Part shown: piece by piece, positions 11,645 through 24,625 of the stretch
Numbering within the stretch: position 1 is the stretch's first letter
Layout: every line of letters starts with the position of its first letter
Notes under the pieces: model-generated
What the model saw: the letters and a program-made list of their open reading frames with translations, nothing else
Told to the model about the DNA's origin: nothing
Databases searched by the model: none
NCBI GenBank assembly: GCA_947462335.1
Contig: OX381709.1
Coordinates: 83,638,622-83,702,621 of the forward strand
Length of the DNA stretch: 64,000 nt
Direction: 5' to 3'
DNA from: Harmothoe impar
Taxonomy: Eukaryota; Annelida; Polychaeta; Phyllodocida; Polynoidae
Position numbers and translations under genes: made by a program

Positions 11645-13565
11645 CAGTATTCAACAATCCAAGTCTAAGGCTACCAGCCATTTAAGAAAGATGCAATGCT
11701 TAAATGCACCATGCCTATTCCTCATCATGATGAATGAATTTAGCCCTGTTGAGTACCTCACCAGCTTCAAACATGTATGCAGACCCTATTTGGTTGAGAC
11801 ACTTAGAAATGGTCAGTAAGATGTACTAATGAAATTCTGTGTGGCCCACTCCTTCTGAATTACAGATGCTGCATGTTGGCTCAATGACCCTGAGAGTTCC
11901 TGCCAAGCACCCTCCATGTGTTGACTATAAAGGGGTGTTGGAAAGTATCCAAGGCTGAGTGGAGAAGGGGTCATCCTTCCGTACACCATACAATAGTATA
12001 GTGTGTAATAGCTCAGGCCAAGAGAGGGAATTGTCCGTGCATTTAGACCTCAATTTCAATGACACAAAAAATCCTTTGTTGCAGAGCAATTCATGCTTTT
12101 GCTTTTTGGCATTAATTTACAAAGTAAGAAACATCTTTTAAATGTGAACCTGTATTTTGGAAAAGATTTGGCCCCACTGTTTGTGATTTAGCCATGTTCC
12201 AGAATTTATTGGTAGCAGTCCTGCCTGATGGCATTCCAAACATTTCGCTCTGGACAGTTCTGGGAAGTTATATTACATGAAATAGACATGAAATGTTCTC
12301 AAGAACTATAAATATGTACTTCTGGAAAATAAGCAACCATTTTTGACTTTTTTCCTAAATGACTTTAAAATGATCATTAAGTTTTTTCTTCAAAAATAAT
12401 CAGTAACATAAAATATCTCTAGTCAGTTTTGGACACATTACCAAAAGGGGTTACAATCGAACATGTCTCAAAATGTTACCAGTATGTTTTCTGTATCAAT
12501 TCAAATTTGGGGCCATGTAGCTTTCAAACAAGCATATTGGTTCATTTAGCCTAGACCTGACAGAATGGTGGCAGAAAGTGAGGCGCTGTGTTAGCTGTCA
12601 TGCAATACGATGTAAGAGGTGGTAAGTGGGCCTGAAGCCCTGCACCCTCCTGCCTGCCAAGGCATTGTCTTGTAGTGGTGAGTGCTCAGAGCAGTTCAGC
12701 ACAGTAGAGGGGGTATGTGCAAATGGTGAAGAGGGTGGGGCGACTGGGAATAGACACAGGCACTTTTGCAGGGAGTAAGAGTGGAGCAAAGAGGTGAAGA
12801 AGAAAAGAAAATGGAAAGGGCTGATAAATAGAGTACAGGGGGAGAATGTAGGAGCTGAAACAGGAAATGGGGGGGCGTAAGGAAGAAGCGTAATGAGAGC
12901 TCTTATAAGTTTGCAGCCAATGTAATTTGACAGAGAAATCAGTGCCAAGACATCTGCTTTTCTGACAGTGAGCTAAGCTCTGCTCTCTACCTAGGTTCAA
13001 TAGTGTACTTATGAGTGTCTCAGGGGTTGGAATGATAACGTTTAGGCTAAGATTTTGGACATGTTAATGCTAACACAGGGGATAAACTGTGATGGTATGG
13101 TTAGAGCATTATAAATTTGTTACTAAACCAAACCACTAGAAATCCTAGTCTGTTTCACTCATTTCTAAGAATCAAATAATATTTTCTTCTCACCAAATTA
13201 AATTTTTCTCAAGCATTTTGCTAAGATTGTTATATATGTGTAGGTATGTTTGATCAGAAGTTTTACATGAGAATTTCATAGGCTAATTAATACATGAACA
13301 TAACTTTGTAGATCTTTAATTCTGTCATCATGCTCTAATAGCAACCTGTTCTGAAGTTTGTAATAAATTGATTGGGCAATTATTTCTGAAGTAGGAAGAG
13401 AGTGATTCAACAAGGGAGAGACAGAGATATATAGAATGCACATCATATAGGCAGAGGCAGACAAAGTAAAAAACAGTATGTATCATAATGCTGTCTGCTA
13501 TTGCTCTGAGAAAGACTATGTACCTGAACTCTAGAAAGGAACTGAGTAGAGTTAAGCATAGGAGG

Positions 13566-13734
13566 ATGGTCTTTGTTTTCTAAGGGCCTCTGTCATGCCA
13601 TGTCCTGCCATGGCTAACCAGCCTGTAACAGCCGACACGCACACCAGGCCCTAACCTAATTACAGTCAGCCATCCTGGGGGCCCCGTAAAGCAGCACGGG
13701 TAGCTTGGGAACCATAAGGCATCCCAGTAACACT
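13566..13734. repeat. Conserved 180-bp block (copy 2 of 5)
   Basis: Same block as at 7,261-7,441. Here the first part, GGAGGAGCTTTG, is shortened to a direct join with CTTTGTTTTCTAAGG. Confidence 0.6.
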
Positions 13735-14320
13735 GCTATCAAAGTGGCATTGTCACCTAGCGTATCCCACCTACAATTCTAGTACTGTTCTAGTCTACTA
13801 TGTGGTTAATTGTGAGTGGTGAGAATGCCCCTTTAAGACAGTAAAGCAAAGATGTTCAAGGTTAGACTGGGTTCCAATATCTATGATTCTTTTGTATAAT
13901 AGTCTCAATTCCTGGTAATCTTCTGAAATACTAAATCATAATATTCAGCTGTCCTCTGAATCTACTCGAGAGAAGTAACTTAACAGTATTGATTTCAAAA
14001 GCTATAGAATCAGGCTCATCCCTTTACATCTCATTCAATGTAAGTATGAATTTTGTAATGCTTACATTGTCTAATCTTCAAGAACAAATTGATAATCTCT
14101 TAACCTGAGCCTTATACAATTTCTGAGAGCTTCCTGACTGAATGTCTGCCTTCATGTTTGCCTGCTGTACCATTCAAGTTTGCAGGTGGCTACACATTAT
14201 CCCCACTTCCCTTGGCTCAAGGTGTATTTTAAGGAAAATGGTCACAAAATACAAAAGACCAGCTACGCAAGAACTCAAAGAAGGATCAGAGTAGAAAGTG
14301 AGGTTAAGCATGGAAGGATG

Positions 14321-14500
14321 GTCTTAGTGGAGGAGCTTTGTTTTCTAAGGGCTTCTGTCATGCAAGGTCCTGCCATGGCTAACAAGCCTGTTACAGCTGA
14401 CACGCAAGCCAGACCCTAACATCATTACAGTCAGCCATCCTGGGGGCCCCGTAAAGCAGCACGGGTAGCCTGGGAACATTGACGCATCCAGGTTATACTG
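14321..14500. repeat. Conserved 180-bp block (copy 3 of 5)
   Basis: It lies in the internally duplicated part of tandem unit 2, preceded by GCAGGTGGCTACACATTAT, as is the next copy. The 3' end has drifted (GACGCATCCAGGTTATACTG). Confidence 0.6.
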
Positions 14501-15530
14501 CTGCAAATCAGACAGTGAAGCAAACAAGTTGGGATGCTACATTAAATTCTTTGGTATTCATTGTGTCACTAATAGGAAACTAAAACTACCATACAATTAT
14601 AAGTCAACTGTCTTATTATCCTATAAGGATAGAGGTCGGCGGTCACAATGAGGTCGTAGAAAAAAACTGCAAGAAAAACTGGGAGTTGTGTTTTTTTTGG
14701 AGACTTCAGTTCATTTGATCAGATCATGAACCATGTTAAATTCACATAATCCGGTTTTAGATGCTGGCAGAGAAGTGATAGGAATTGGCAGTGAACAAAA
14801 AAGGAATGGGTGTATTTGGATGCATTTCTGAAATGAAGCAACTGACAGTAAATTTGCTAGGCCAGATATCTCTCAGTGTAGGCTCAACACACACTTTGAT
14901 GACTTCCTGTCTTCTGATTCATACTATGGTTATATTTTTCACCCAGTGAGCGTTATGGCTCTCATTTACAGAAGGAACATGATTAATAAACATTTTTGTA
15001 TCTCTATTATTGCTTTGGATAATGCCTTTACCATTATAACTGTAAACATAGCGATCTGTAAGGTGGTATTCATATAAAATCAGACAATATTATCGTTCAT
15101 GGAAGCACTCGGTCATCACACCTGCTGCATCCAGACAATATCTGATTTTTACACTGTTAAAACAGAGATGATTAATGTGAAGGAAGATAGGGAAAAAACA
15201 AAAGGCCAACCAGAAGCAAGAGCTGTGACAGTGGTAGGGTGATGGGTCTTGTGTGTCCTATTAAGTGTGCGGTTTGGCAGCCTGCAGGGTTTTTACAGAT
15301 GGTTATCACTGTTTATCTCATTTCCATCTACCCTTGTAATGAAGTGAGGGAAGTCAGTTTTTTTACTTCCTTCTGTTTGCTTCCTGTACCATTCATGTTT
15401 GCAGGTAGCTACACATTATTCCCACTTCCCTTTAGGTGTGTTTGAAGGAAAATGGTCTCAAAAAAGGACTAGCTATGCAAGAGCTCAAGAAAAGAGCAGA
15501 GTAGAAAGTGAGGTTAAGCATGGAAGGATG

Positions 15531-15710
15531 GTCTTGGAGGAGGAGCTTTGTTTTCTAGGGGCCTCTGTCATGCAAGGTCCTGCCACAGCTAACCAGCCTG
15601 TTACAGCCGGCACGCACACCAGGTCCTAACCTCATTACAGTCAGCCATCCTGGGGGCCCCATAAAGCAGCACGGGTAGCCGGGGAACCATGAGGCATCCC
15701 AGTATCACTG
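15531..15710. repeat. Conserved 180-bp block (copy 4 of 5)
   Basis: This is the second member of the internal duplication in unit 2, about 1.2 kb after the previous copy. It ends CATCCCAGTATCACTG. Confidence 0.6.
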
Positions 15711-15785
15711 CAATCGAGACAGAAAAGACAAGATTTTGGTATTCTACATTAAAATCCTTGCTATTCATTGTATATCTAAGAGGTA

Positions 15786-16105
15786 CCCAGCTAACAAAAA
15801 ACGTTTTCAGAACGTTTTAAAACGTTTGTATATGGTTTGTAAGAAAACGTTTTTTCCCAAACATTTTAAAACGTTTTCGAAACGTTTGGAAACAAACATT
15901 TTTGTACAAACCATGTCTTACGTTTTTGTAGGGCTATATCTTATCTCTCTTACCTCTAAGCCTAAATACATTGATAATTATTTACATATCAAAACGTACA
16001 TTTACATTTGATTTAGACCACTTTTTTGGAAAATTCGAACCTACACAAGCTGTAACCTGAGACCTGAAGGCAGGCACCTAACCTATGTGGCCATGGAGCC
16101 AACAT
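15786..16105 (-). mobile_element. tRNA-headed AACGTT element, minus copy
   Basis: The plus-strand left end is CCCAGCTAACAAAAAACG, followed by AAACGTTTT words. The tRNA-like head lies on the minus strand near 16,030-16,105 (B-box-like GGTTCGAATT and an A-box-like region next to CATAGGTTAGG). Read on the minus strand, it runs tRNA head, body, then GTTAGCTGGG. Confidence 0.6.
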
Positions 16106-16368
16106 GTCTGTACAGCTTCTGAATGGTCCTTGCAAAAACTTGCATATAAGCCGCACCCCCTTCTTTAGCCTGTAGTCTGTAACCCACACATGGAATCAGA
16201 GTCCATGTGGCCCCATGAGTCCTCTATATTGTCACGTTTTTTCATCTTAATCACATCTGGAGAGGGGGGCGGGAGGTTTCCATTGTGCACCATACCTATC
16301 CGTGAGTATCAACAGCTTTATTACCCCCCCCCTCCCCAAGAGCCTGTCACGTAAGTGTGCAGTGTCAA

Positions 16369-16480
16369 TAGGGACCTTTAGCAAATCCGACGTAGCTCAT
16401 TAAACGCAGACGTAGTAGTGCTAAAGGGATAGGCTACGTCTGTGTTTAATGAGCTTTTACGTGGTTGCTAAAGGTCTCTA
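16369..16480. mobile_element. MITE with TAGGGACCTT ends, short copy
   Basis: A 112-bp near-perfect hairpin. TAGGGACCTTTAGCAA and GACGTAGCTCATTAAACG on the left are answered by the inverse on the right, with a few mismatches. It shares its terminus with the element at 129-346. Confidence 0.7.
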
Positions 16481-16885
16481 ATGCCTCATCTCTCATGTTC
16501 ACACCTCAGCCCTAAGACAATGCAGCTCACTCACACTTTAGCCCTACGACAATGCAGCTAGTGCACCCCTAATCCCTGCTAGCATTCCCACAGAAACCAT
16601 ACACCTTGAAGCCTCCCCCCCCCCACCCAAACCTTAGTGCTAATCCCGCCTCCCCCACCTTGCTCTGCCATGGGCCACCAGAATGGCAGTGTTAAAGACA
16701 TTTTATGTTGATTTTAGAAATCGAAATTCGGCAAAACTCGCGTATAAGCAGCACCCCGACTTTGGGGCGATCCTACTAGCCGCAGCTTCTACCCGAGGTT
16801 TTATGGTTGTTCTCTAATGGGCTATGCTCTTATTGTCACAATAGGAATCGATTTAGGCTTATAATTATGCCCCCCTCTACACCAG

Positions 16886-17160
16886 CCTCGTTAGCTCACC
16901 AAGGAGAGCCCGGGACTCCCAATCTATAGGTTATGGGTTCGACTCCCAGCCTGGCTTTTAGATTGTCATCCAAATTCGTCTGCAAAAGTTTGCAAACAAA
17001 CCTTTTGCAAACCTTTTGCAAACGTTTTTTTCAAACCTTTTGCAAACATTTATAAAATGTTTTTTTGCAAACGTTTTTTTCTGTCAACGTTTTAACGTTT
17101 TATAAACGTTTTATAAACGTTTTCCCAAAACGTTTGCAAACCTCCTTTTTGTTAGCTGGG
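16886..17160 (+). mobile_element. tRNA-headed AACGTT element, plus copy
   Basis: The tRNA-like head reads CCTCGTTAGCTCACCAAGG, with a B box GGTTCGACTCC at about 16,936-16,946. The body is TGCAAACGTTT and TTTTATAAACG words, and the end is CTTTTTGTTAGCTGGG. It is one of the clearest examples of the composite structure. Confidence 0.7.
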
Positions 17161-17589
17161 TAACTAAAGCTGCTGTACACTTATAAGGCAACTGTCACAT
17201 CAACTTATATGAATAGAGGTGGGAGATCATAAGGATAGCAGAAAAGGAGAAGTAAAAAGGGCCTATTGAACAAGAAAAACTGGGAGTTATGTTCTTGGAT
17301 TCATACATTCATAGGAGAATCTGGTTTCAGTTGCTGGTGGCAAAGGGATAGGAATTAGCAGTAAAGAATTTATGTATTTGGATGCGTTTTTAAAATGAAG
17401 CAACTAACACTTATTCTAAAGATGTATTAGTTATAACACTTTCTCTGTCTTCATCACTGCAGTAAAAGAATAGAGGATCCATTGTTATGCCATTAACCAG
17501 GCATTGCTGTCAGATACAGAGGAGGATTTTGGGGAAGGGGGTGGATTATGGAAGCAATCCTGGTGGGGGAGGAGTAAAGAGGCAGGGCA

Positions 17590-17850
17590 GGCTGAAAGCT
17601 CCTGTCTACAACCAAGAAGACTGAAGGTGTTAGCAGGCTTCAGGTCACCATTACAGCAGTCATAAAACAAAGCCCTGCTTAATGATGGAGACGTACAAAG
17701 AAACTGACATACCTCATCAGCTACTGGAACCTCAGACACCTCCTGGGGTATCCCCCGCCCAGAGGGAATCCCCACCCGGACCACATGAGTTACAGCCCGC
17801 CCTGACAGTGTGTCATATCTTGTATTATCACTCACTGACATGCTGCAGTG
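17590..17850. repeat. Conserved block with short open frames (copy 2)
   Basis: Counterpart of 7,925-8,190. A few bases are missing where copy 1 has GTGTAGGACACC, which breaks the longer plus-strand frame. Confidence 0.5.
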
Positions 17851-18334
17851 ACCACCACATAGAGAGGGCTTTGTCTATTATCAATCATTGTTGTCGTCAT
17901 GACAACCACATACAAAGGGCATCTTTTAACAGTCGCTGACTTCTTGTCATGAAAACACACAGAGAAAGCATGTAGTACAAAACTATATGACATATTTACC
18001 AGTAACGATAGTATATTGTACTCAAAAGGAGAATACTTTCTAGCGGGCCCCAATTTTATGCTCGTTTTGATTCCTCAACTGAAATCCATAAGTTGAAGGG
18101 TTTTCTGAGTAAGATAAGATGACCAATCTAATTTTGATTTCAATTGTTAGTTGTTCTAAAGAGTTTCAGCAAACTCTATTTTCTGTCAATTTAGAGCAAT
18201 ATCAGACCGTTACCATGACAACTTTTGTTAATTGTGTAGAAACAGCCTGAGGCCCATCCAGCATTGCTGAAGGGTGGAGAGCTTGCTGAATAAAATTTAT
18301 TGTCATGTCATCAAAAGAAACAAATTACACAGTG

Positions 18335-18474
18335 CTCAGTAAACGAAAAACGTTATACAACATTTTTTTAAACATTATATAACGTTAAATTACATTTCTC
18401 TCAGGCTCTTTACTATGGCATAACGCTATGTGAAATTTTATAATGTTATTTTGACGTAAAATAACGTTTTTTTT
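18335..18474. mobile_element. AACGTT MITE, right end lost
   Basis: It begins CTCAGTAAACGAAAAACG and keeps the core (CTCAGGCTCTTTACTATGGC). It stops after AACGTTTTTTTT without the TTAGCTGGG terminus. In units 1 and 3 this place holds ordinary unit sequence, part of which is missing here, so insertion came with a deletion. Confidence 0.65.
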
Positions 18475-21400
18475 GAAAATGTCAGAACTGATAACACATA
18501 CTCACAAATTTCACATGATTGATAACACAATTCTGAACAATCCCTGATGGGTCCAGTGAAGAATAACGAGGCAATTTCTTTTATATCAATGGAATCCTGG
18601 CAGGAGCCCTGAAAATCATCATATCATTTCACGCTGAATCCCCCTTGATACAACAACTGATTAGCCTGTAATCTTTTGCTGCTGCTTTGGGACACCCTAA
18701 TCTTTTTGGAGTCTCCCCTTTAAGACTTCCTCTCCCTACAAGACAACAATGCAGATCTCTGGGGTATATCCCACTGGCTGACTTGTCACTCAAAAATCAG
18801 GAGAATAAATAAAGGAAGAAAAAGATATATCCAAGAGATGCCATCTTTGGGCTTGAGGCAGCAGTCTAAGAGTGGCGGCCATTGTCTGTGCCCAATCCTC
18901 AGGGATTACCTAAATCCAGTGCGGCTGGTGCCTGCTGTGGTGTGGGTTGTATAGAACTGTTGTTTATAATGGAACAGATGATGTAAGGGTTGCTTTACAA
19001 GATGCCTCACTTATACCAGGGAAATATGTTGCACTAGCCTAGTTAGTAAAGGATGTAATATATGTCTCATTGTAGTGGTAACCAAGTGGGTCCAGATATC
19101 TTATGTAAACCAATTATATGACCATGGCACATATGGGCATTGGTAAGGGAATTCGGAAAAAAGACACATGAAACGAGTTTAGTACCTTGAGAATCTGGCA
19201 CCTTGGGTCCATGGAGACACTCATGTGATATGTGATTCCAGTCTCTGTGCAACAACCCCCTACCCCAGTATGTATACAAGTATGAGGCAGAGTCTTTAGC
19301 TTGTCAGCTTATTGATTCATCCTGAAGGGACATTAATGAAGGAAGCAGACACCCTGTACAGCTCAGTCTGAGTGAAATATGTAGGGTGGATTTAAATGAA
19401 GGAAGCACAAACCTCTTACAGCTCATGCAGTGAGATATGTAGGATGGATTTAATTGCCTTAAGCTGCTTGATCACTTAATGCAGCAATTTATAATCTGTT
19501 GTATCTCGACTGATGCTCTTATATATACACCTGATTAAAGCACATAGCTAGGGAACAATTTATGGTTATGAAATTCATCTTCACACATAGATGTGTCAGA
19601 TGCATATCTTTATACTGCAAAGAAACTGGATGATATGCTACTGGCAATCTGGCTTCCAAAAGTCTAAAATCATGAATAGTGGTTTTGCTTATCTAACTGT
19701 AAGTCTATGACAAACATGGCTACAAAGATTATGGTATAGAACGTATCTAGATTATTTAAGCAGTATCTAGACTTTGTTCCTTGAATCAGTTTGCTATCAA
19801 TTGGTTTCATTGGCTATTGGATCACCTTGATGTCTAGTCTCTTATAACTCTTCATGATGCAGAGTAGGTGACTTGTGATAGCCACACCTGCAAACACAAA
19901 CGCTACTACAAGTTGCACAAACTCAATTTGGTTGGCATGATGTACCAACACAGCACACATTACCCACTTCTTCTGAGATGCAATTGCTGGATGTTGGCTA
20001 AATGACTCTCAATGTGGGAGTTCCTGCCAAGCACCCTCCATGTGTTAACCATAGAGGGGTGTTGGAATATATCCAAGGCTGGATGGAAAAGTGGGCATAC
20101 TTCAGTTCATGATAGCATAGTGTGTAATAGTTGAGGCCAAAAGATAAAATTGCTGTGTTTATGTTATCCAACCTTGCAATTAATGACACTGAAATATAAG
20201 TGCAAATTGTGCATATATATTGTTGTTGTGTAATAATCAATAGTATCAGAGTCATCTTAGTAACTCAATCTCTTGCAAGTTCAAACTCCCAAGCTACTAC
20301 AGTCACTTATTCCCTGGTGATTTAATGGAGTTTCACATCAAATTCTCAATGTTATGAGGAACTCACACCATTTTTTGGAAGAGATGGATTGACAACAGAC
20401 ATTTTCTTTAGAAAATGCCTCGTCTAAGAAATTGTTCTTCTGGTTACTTTTGTGCACATTTATCAAAAGGAATAATGATTATCGTGACCAAAGAGCAGGT
20501 GTCATGATGCTGGATGAATCAATTTAAATGTGGTGTCAGGTAACTTCACACAACTATGTTGTTTTATTTGGCCTAGACCTTACAGAAGGGTGGCAGAAAG
20601 TGAGACACTATGTTAGCTGTCATGCAATACAATGTAAGAGGTGGTAAGTGGGCCTGAAGCCCTACACCCTCCTGCCTGCCAAGGCATTGCGTTGTGGTCA
20701 TGAGAGCTCCGAGCAGTACACAGTGTAGGGTGTGTGTGCAGATGGTGAAGGGGGAAGGGGGACTGGGAATAGACACAGGCACTTTTGCAGGGGGTAATAG
20801 TGGAGCAAGGAGTGGAAAAAGAGAAGAGAAGGATTGGAGTATAGAGTACAGCAGGAGAGTGTAGGAGGTGAAACAGGAAAAAGGGGGGGGTAGGAAGTAG
20901 CATAATGAGAGCTCTTATAAGTGGGCAGCCAATGTAATATGACAGAGAAATCAGTGCCAAGACATTTTCTACCCTGACAGTGAGCCAAGCTCCACTCCCC
21001 ACCTAAATTATGAGGAGTGCCCATGGGGCTGGGCACCAATGAATCAGCAGAGCTTTTAGTTTACAAAACTAAATGTGTTAGGGAAACACTTTTTAAACAT
21101 TGAATAAACATCTTGATCATGTGTGAAGGCTTTGTGAATATCTACATAAAAAGTTTTATGTTGAAGCAGAGAAATGACATTTGTTTTGATGACTTGTGCT
21201 TATGATAAATGAACATGTTCCAAAAGTCTCTTTAGCAATGGGATACTATGAGAAGTCAGCTTTGCAGTCTTTATGGAAATAGGGATGCCTGTCCAAAAAA
21301 CAAAATGCCTCTCCAGACATGGGCATTAGGTATCATAACTCACCACTTACAACCTCTTTTGTTGCTACCCCCTTCCCATCCACTCTCCTTCTGGCTCCTA

Positions 21401-21607
21401 CCATCTATCTCATTATTCAGGCTGCACTATGCCATATAGCATCACTAGCCCTCACCTACATGCCACATACACCATACACCATAAACAATATATAGGCAAG
21501 GCAACAACATAAATTTGGTTATATACAATATTAAACTAATACACAGCCAGAAATTCAAAAACAAATTTATTATTAGGGTACCCTTGTCTAGTATTAATCA
21601 TCTACAT

Positions 21608-21985
21608 CCCAGTGAACAAAAACCGTTTTTTAACGTTCTGAAACGTTTCAATTTATAACGTAATTTTACGTTTTATATAAAACGTTTTATTACGTTCTTA
21701 TATGGTTCACTTAAAAACGTTTGATGTTTTGTAGGGCAATGGTTTATCACCCAAATATTGGGAACAACAACGAGGGATAGATCCAGGATTTTGGGAAAAG
21801 GAGGCGTAATATAGACAATGTAGGCCCTTCTGGGCGTATTGACAAAATTTACATTAAAGTGTACATAAAAAAGGGGGCACACGCCTTGAATTTGGGGTTT
21901 TAAAAAGTACTAGCCTCAGTGGGGATCGAGCCTGGGACCTTTGGGGTCACAGTTTAAAAACTTGCCATCTAAGCTACCAAGGAAG
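21608..21985 (-). mobile_element. tRNA-headed AACGTT element, minus copy
   Basis: The left end is the variant CCCAGTGAACAAAAACCG, then AACGTTTT words. A tRNA-like head lies on the minus strand (B-box-like GGCTCGATCCCC near 21,919-21,930). The middle (about 21,740-21,900) is unrelated sequence, so the element may carry an insertion or a longer body. Confidence 0.5.
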
Positions 21986-22407
21986 GTATACATGGTTGTG
22001 CATGTAGAACATAATATTGAAGGATGTAATGGTTAATGAGACTTAAATACCCTTTCCTGACCTCCGACCCACGACTGCAGACCACCCCACCCCACTGCCC
22101 TTCCCCACCTCTCTGATCTGACACATTGGTCGAGATGCAATTGCATAGGTTCTCTTTAATTATTGCATTTGGTTCAATATCTGAGGCCTGCAGCTTGCAG
22201 ATCGTGCATTGCTTGCTAAAGTAAAGGCACTTAGATATCATTCATGACTGTTTACGGCAATGTATAACGTAACATGTCATGTAGGATCTGACTCAGAATG
22301 AGCGCCATTCGGATCTATTCAACCCCCCCCCCACCTCCCAAGAAAAAAGAGAAACACAACAATGACTCATATGAATCAGTAGAGCTTTTCCCATGATATC
22401 ATCCAAT

Positions 22408-22873
22408 TATCCCGCTAGCTCAGGAAGTAGAGCACTCACATCGAGATTGGTAGGTGAGGGGTTCAAGTCCCAACCATGTTTCTCAGACATTTGTTTGACA
22501 ACTACATGTAGTTTGTTTATGCAATGTTTTTTTATCCTAAAATGTGTTGTTTAGGGCTGCATTTTGAGAACATTTTCAATTATATTACATGGGTTATACA
22601 GTCGTATCTATGGGAGCTCCGTATTCCATGTTCCCATGGCATACAGCATGCCCATCTTATAACATCAACATGACTTTTTAAAACTTAAAATAACGTAAAA
22701 TAACGTTGTTATAACGTTATATTTTTAAACGTTTCTATATAACCTAAATATAACGTTATTTTGAGTCAACGTTTTAACGTCAGATAACGTTATATTAACG
22801 TTATACAAAAACGTTTTCATAACCTTCAGAAAACGTTATTGTAACGTCAAATAACGTTTTTTTGTTAGCTGGG
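22408..22873 (+). mobile_element. tRNA-headed AACGTT element, longest copy
   Basis: The head CCGCTAGCTCAGGAAGTAG looks like an A box and GGTTCAAGTCC (22,460-22,470) is a B box. The body from about 22,680 is packed with AACGTTAT words, and the end is TTTTTTGTTAGCTGGG. A stretch of unrelated sequence (about 22,500-22,670) separates head and AACGTT body. Confidence 0.6.
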
Positions 22874-23564
22874 ATGGTGGTCTTAACACATAACATAGAC
22901 TTACCTACCCTTATTTTCTCTGCCATGTTACCTGGAAAACACATTTACTATGACAGCTACCACTGTTCTATACATTGACATGTATACTGTTTTCCTCCAA
23001 TGGAAGGTAATGTCAAAGTTTTAGTCAAAGCTGTGGACCTAGTGATAGACCAGGGAATGTGTCAGAATGCCAAATACAGACAGAGAGGCACAGCCGAGAA
23101 CCCATTATGTCCAACCACTGGAGAGAGGGGATGAGGTAATATGGTGTGGGTACAGCAGGTCAGAACAGTCTCCCACACCCAGCCCCCTGCCTCATCTGTC
23201 TGCAACAATCCTCTAGCTGCTATGATGGCTTACATCAACTATTGTATCACAGGGAAAAGAATAAAAATCCGGGTAAAAACAAAGATGAAGAAAGAGGGAG
23301 AGATTGTGTCAGAAAAGCAAGAAAGAGAAAAGCAGATGGATAGAGAGACAGATACCTACAGAAACAGACAGATGCAGACAGAAAAAGGGACACAGGACAG
23401 TGATATGAGGCAATACACAAATGGAGCCAGACTTGGGGAATTAGAAGGACATACAGAGAGACATAGATCTGCCATGTTGAGACAAAAATGCAGCAAATCA
23501 AACCCAGAGATAGAGAAACAGAGAGACTTACAGAGAGATTTTTTAAAGAGAGTTGCAGTATACA

Positions 23565-23699
23565 CAGCTAACCAAAAAACATTATTCTACGTCAAAATAA
23601 TGTTTTAAAACTTTATATAACATTATGCCATAGTAGGAAACCCTAGAGAAATGTTATATAATGTTATAAAATCTAGTATAACGTTTTTTGTTTACTGGG
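23565..23699. mobile_element. AACGTT MITE
   Basis: CAGCTAACCAAAAAAC on the left and CGTTTTTTGTTTACTGGG on the right, with the core GCCATAGTAGGAAACCCTAG. It sits at the position that matches 2,583-2,695 in unit 1. Confidence 0.7.
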
Positions 23700-24102
23700 C
23701 ACACTTCATACTGATCAGCCCCTGCGAATGACTTTATATACAATAAACTTGAAGGGTCAGCATATCCCCCCTCACCCCCACCCCATTCATCTACAAGGAT
23801 CCATAGCACCACCGATGTGTTTGACAATGATGTCAGCCTCTCCTTCATTACTGCCTCCAGCCTCCCTGGACTGCCTTTCGGTATTGCCTACAGCATTCCT
23901 GGGTGGAGGTATTGTATATAAGAGTCAGCTATACGGCTACAAGCACATACAATTCACACTTCAAGAAATGCAAGCTAATATGCCAGCTTGGTTTTATATT
24001 CACCAATCATTTTTAAATTTAGTGCTTTTGTATCTTCTGTCATGCACCCTAGACCTCCTGGCATGACTGAGCTGGTTAAGGATTACCAGCTCTGATCAGG
24101 AT

Positions 24103-24175
24103 GAGCTGGATGGGTCTAGTGGTAGGACATTGGTCTGTGAAGAAAGGAACTGTGGGTTTGATTTCTGCAATGGAA
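24103..24175 (+). repeat. tRNA-like repeat head
   Basis: TCTAGTGGTAGGACATTGG resembles a tRNA A box and GGGTTTGATTTC resembles a B box at normal spacing. The cloverleaf is degenerate and this is not a working tRNA gene; a SINE head is the likely origin. Confidence 0.4.
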
Positions 24176-24409
24176 AATTCATAACTTTTTTCCATTTTCT
24201 CCACCAAAAATCATACATGCAGTTAAATGGGATGGAAGTTATGTAAAATAATGTTAAGTTGGTTTGTAAACGACCAGACCTGACACAAAACATACATCTT
24301 TCTTGAGCAATACACTTAGATAATGGTCAAGCAGGAGCCACAGTGTGATCATGGTGAGGGGGGTATGCAGTAGTCCCTTCACAGCAGCATATCCCTGAGT
24401 ACCGTACTA

Positions 24410-24625
24410 CACTGTAGGAGTCTACAGGGATCAGGTCACTAGGATCCCTGCCCCTAAAGGCTGTCAATCACCCTCCCCTACCCTATACCAACCACCAGCT
24501 GCGCCTTATGCAAATTCACCTCCCCCTGCTCTACTGGCCGCCCAGTCTGTGACCCCGGGCTGCCGTCTAAGGGTCCCAGGGGGCTGGTAGGCATGGACCT
24601 GGGGGTAATCAAAGAGGTTGAGGGG
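24410..24625. promoter_or_regulatory. Conserved non-coding block, enhancer-like (copy 3)
   Basis: Counterpart of 3,560-3,790. Its octamer is the exact ATGCAAAT, and AACCACCAGCTG and CTGTCAATCAC are kept. No gene is near enough to name as a target. Confidence 0.3.

Larger units (their letters stand above)
1167..12589 (+). repeat. Long tandem unit, copy 1
   Basis: This begins with TTAGCTGTCATGCAATACGA, a sequence that recurs at about 12,595 and 20,612. Successive blocks (about 2,360-3,000, 3,490-5,925, 6,940-7,450, 7,780-9,240 and 10,415-12,560) reappear in order in one or both later copies. It carries insertions missing from the others, notably at 5,928-6,935 and 9,244-10,414. I find no gene in the remaining sequence, including 1,174-2,580, 3,790-5,920, 7,442-7,920, 8,190-9,243 and 11,645-12,589. 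Divergence is estimated by eye only. Confidence 0.75.
12590..20609 (+). repeat. Long tandem unit, copy 2 (shortened)
   Basis: The unit restarts at TTAGCTGTCATGCAATACGA near 12,595. Sequence matching about 1,815-5,920 of copy 1 is partly missing: at about 13,230 the left block joins directly to the block that follows position 5,920 in copy 1. Between 14,160 and 15,720 a segment of about 1.2 kb is duplicated. Insertions include elements at 15,786, 16,369 and 16,886. The rest (17,161-18,334 and 18,475-20,609) is diverged unit sequence with no gene found. Two TATAAGC(C)GCACCCC motifs lie near 16,150 and 16,744. Confidence 0.7.

Noticed and set aside
23141..23608. 155-residue open frame
   Set aside because: It covers an AG-rich simple-sequence tract (Glu, Lys, Arg and Gln only in patches), is not kept in unit 1 and runs into an AACGTT MITE.
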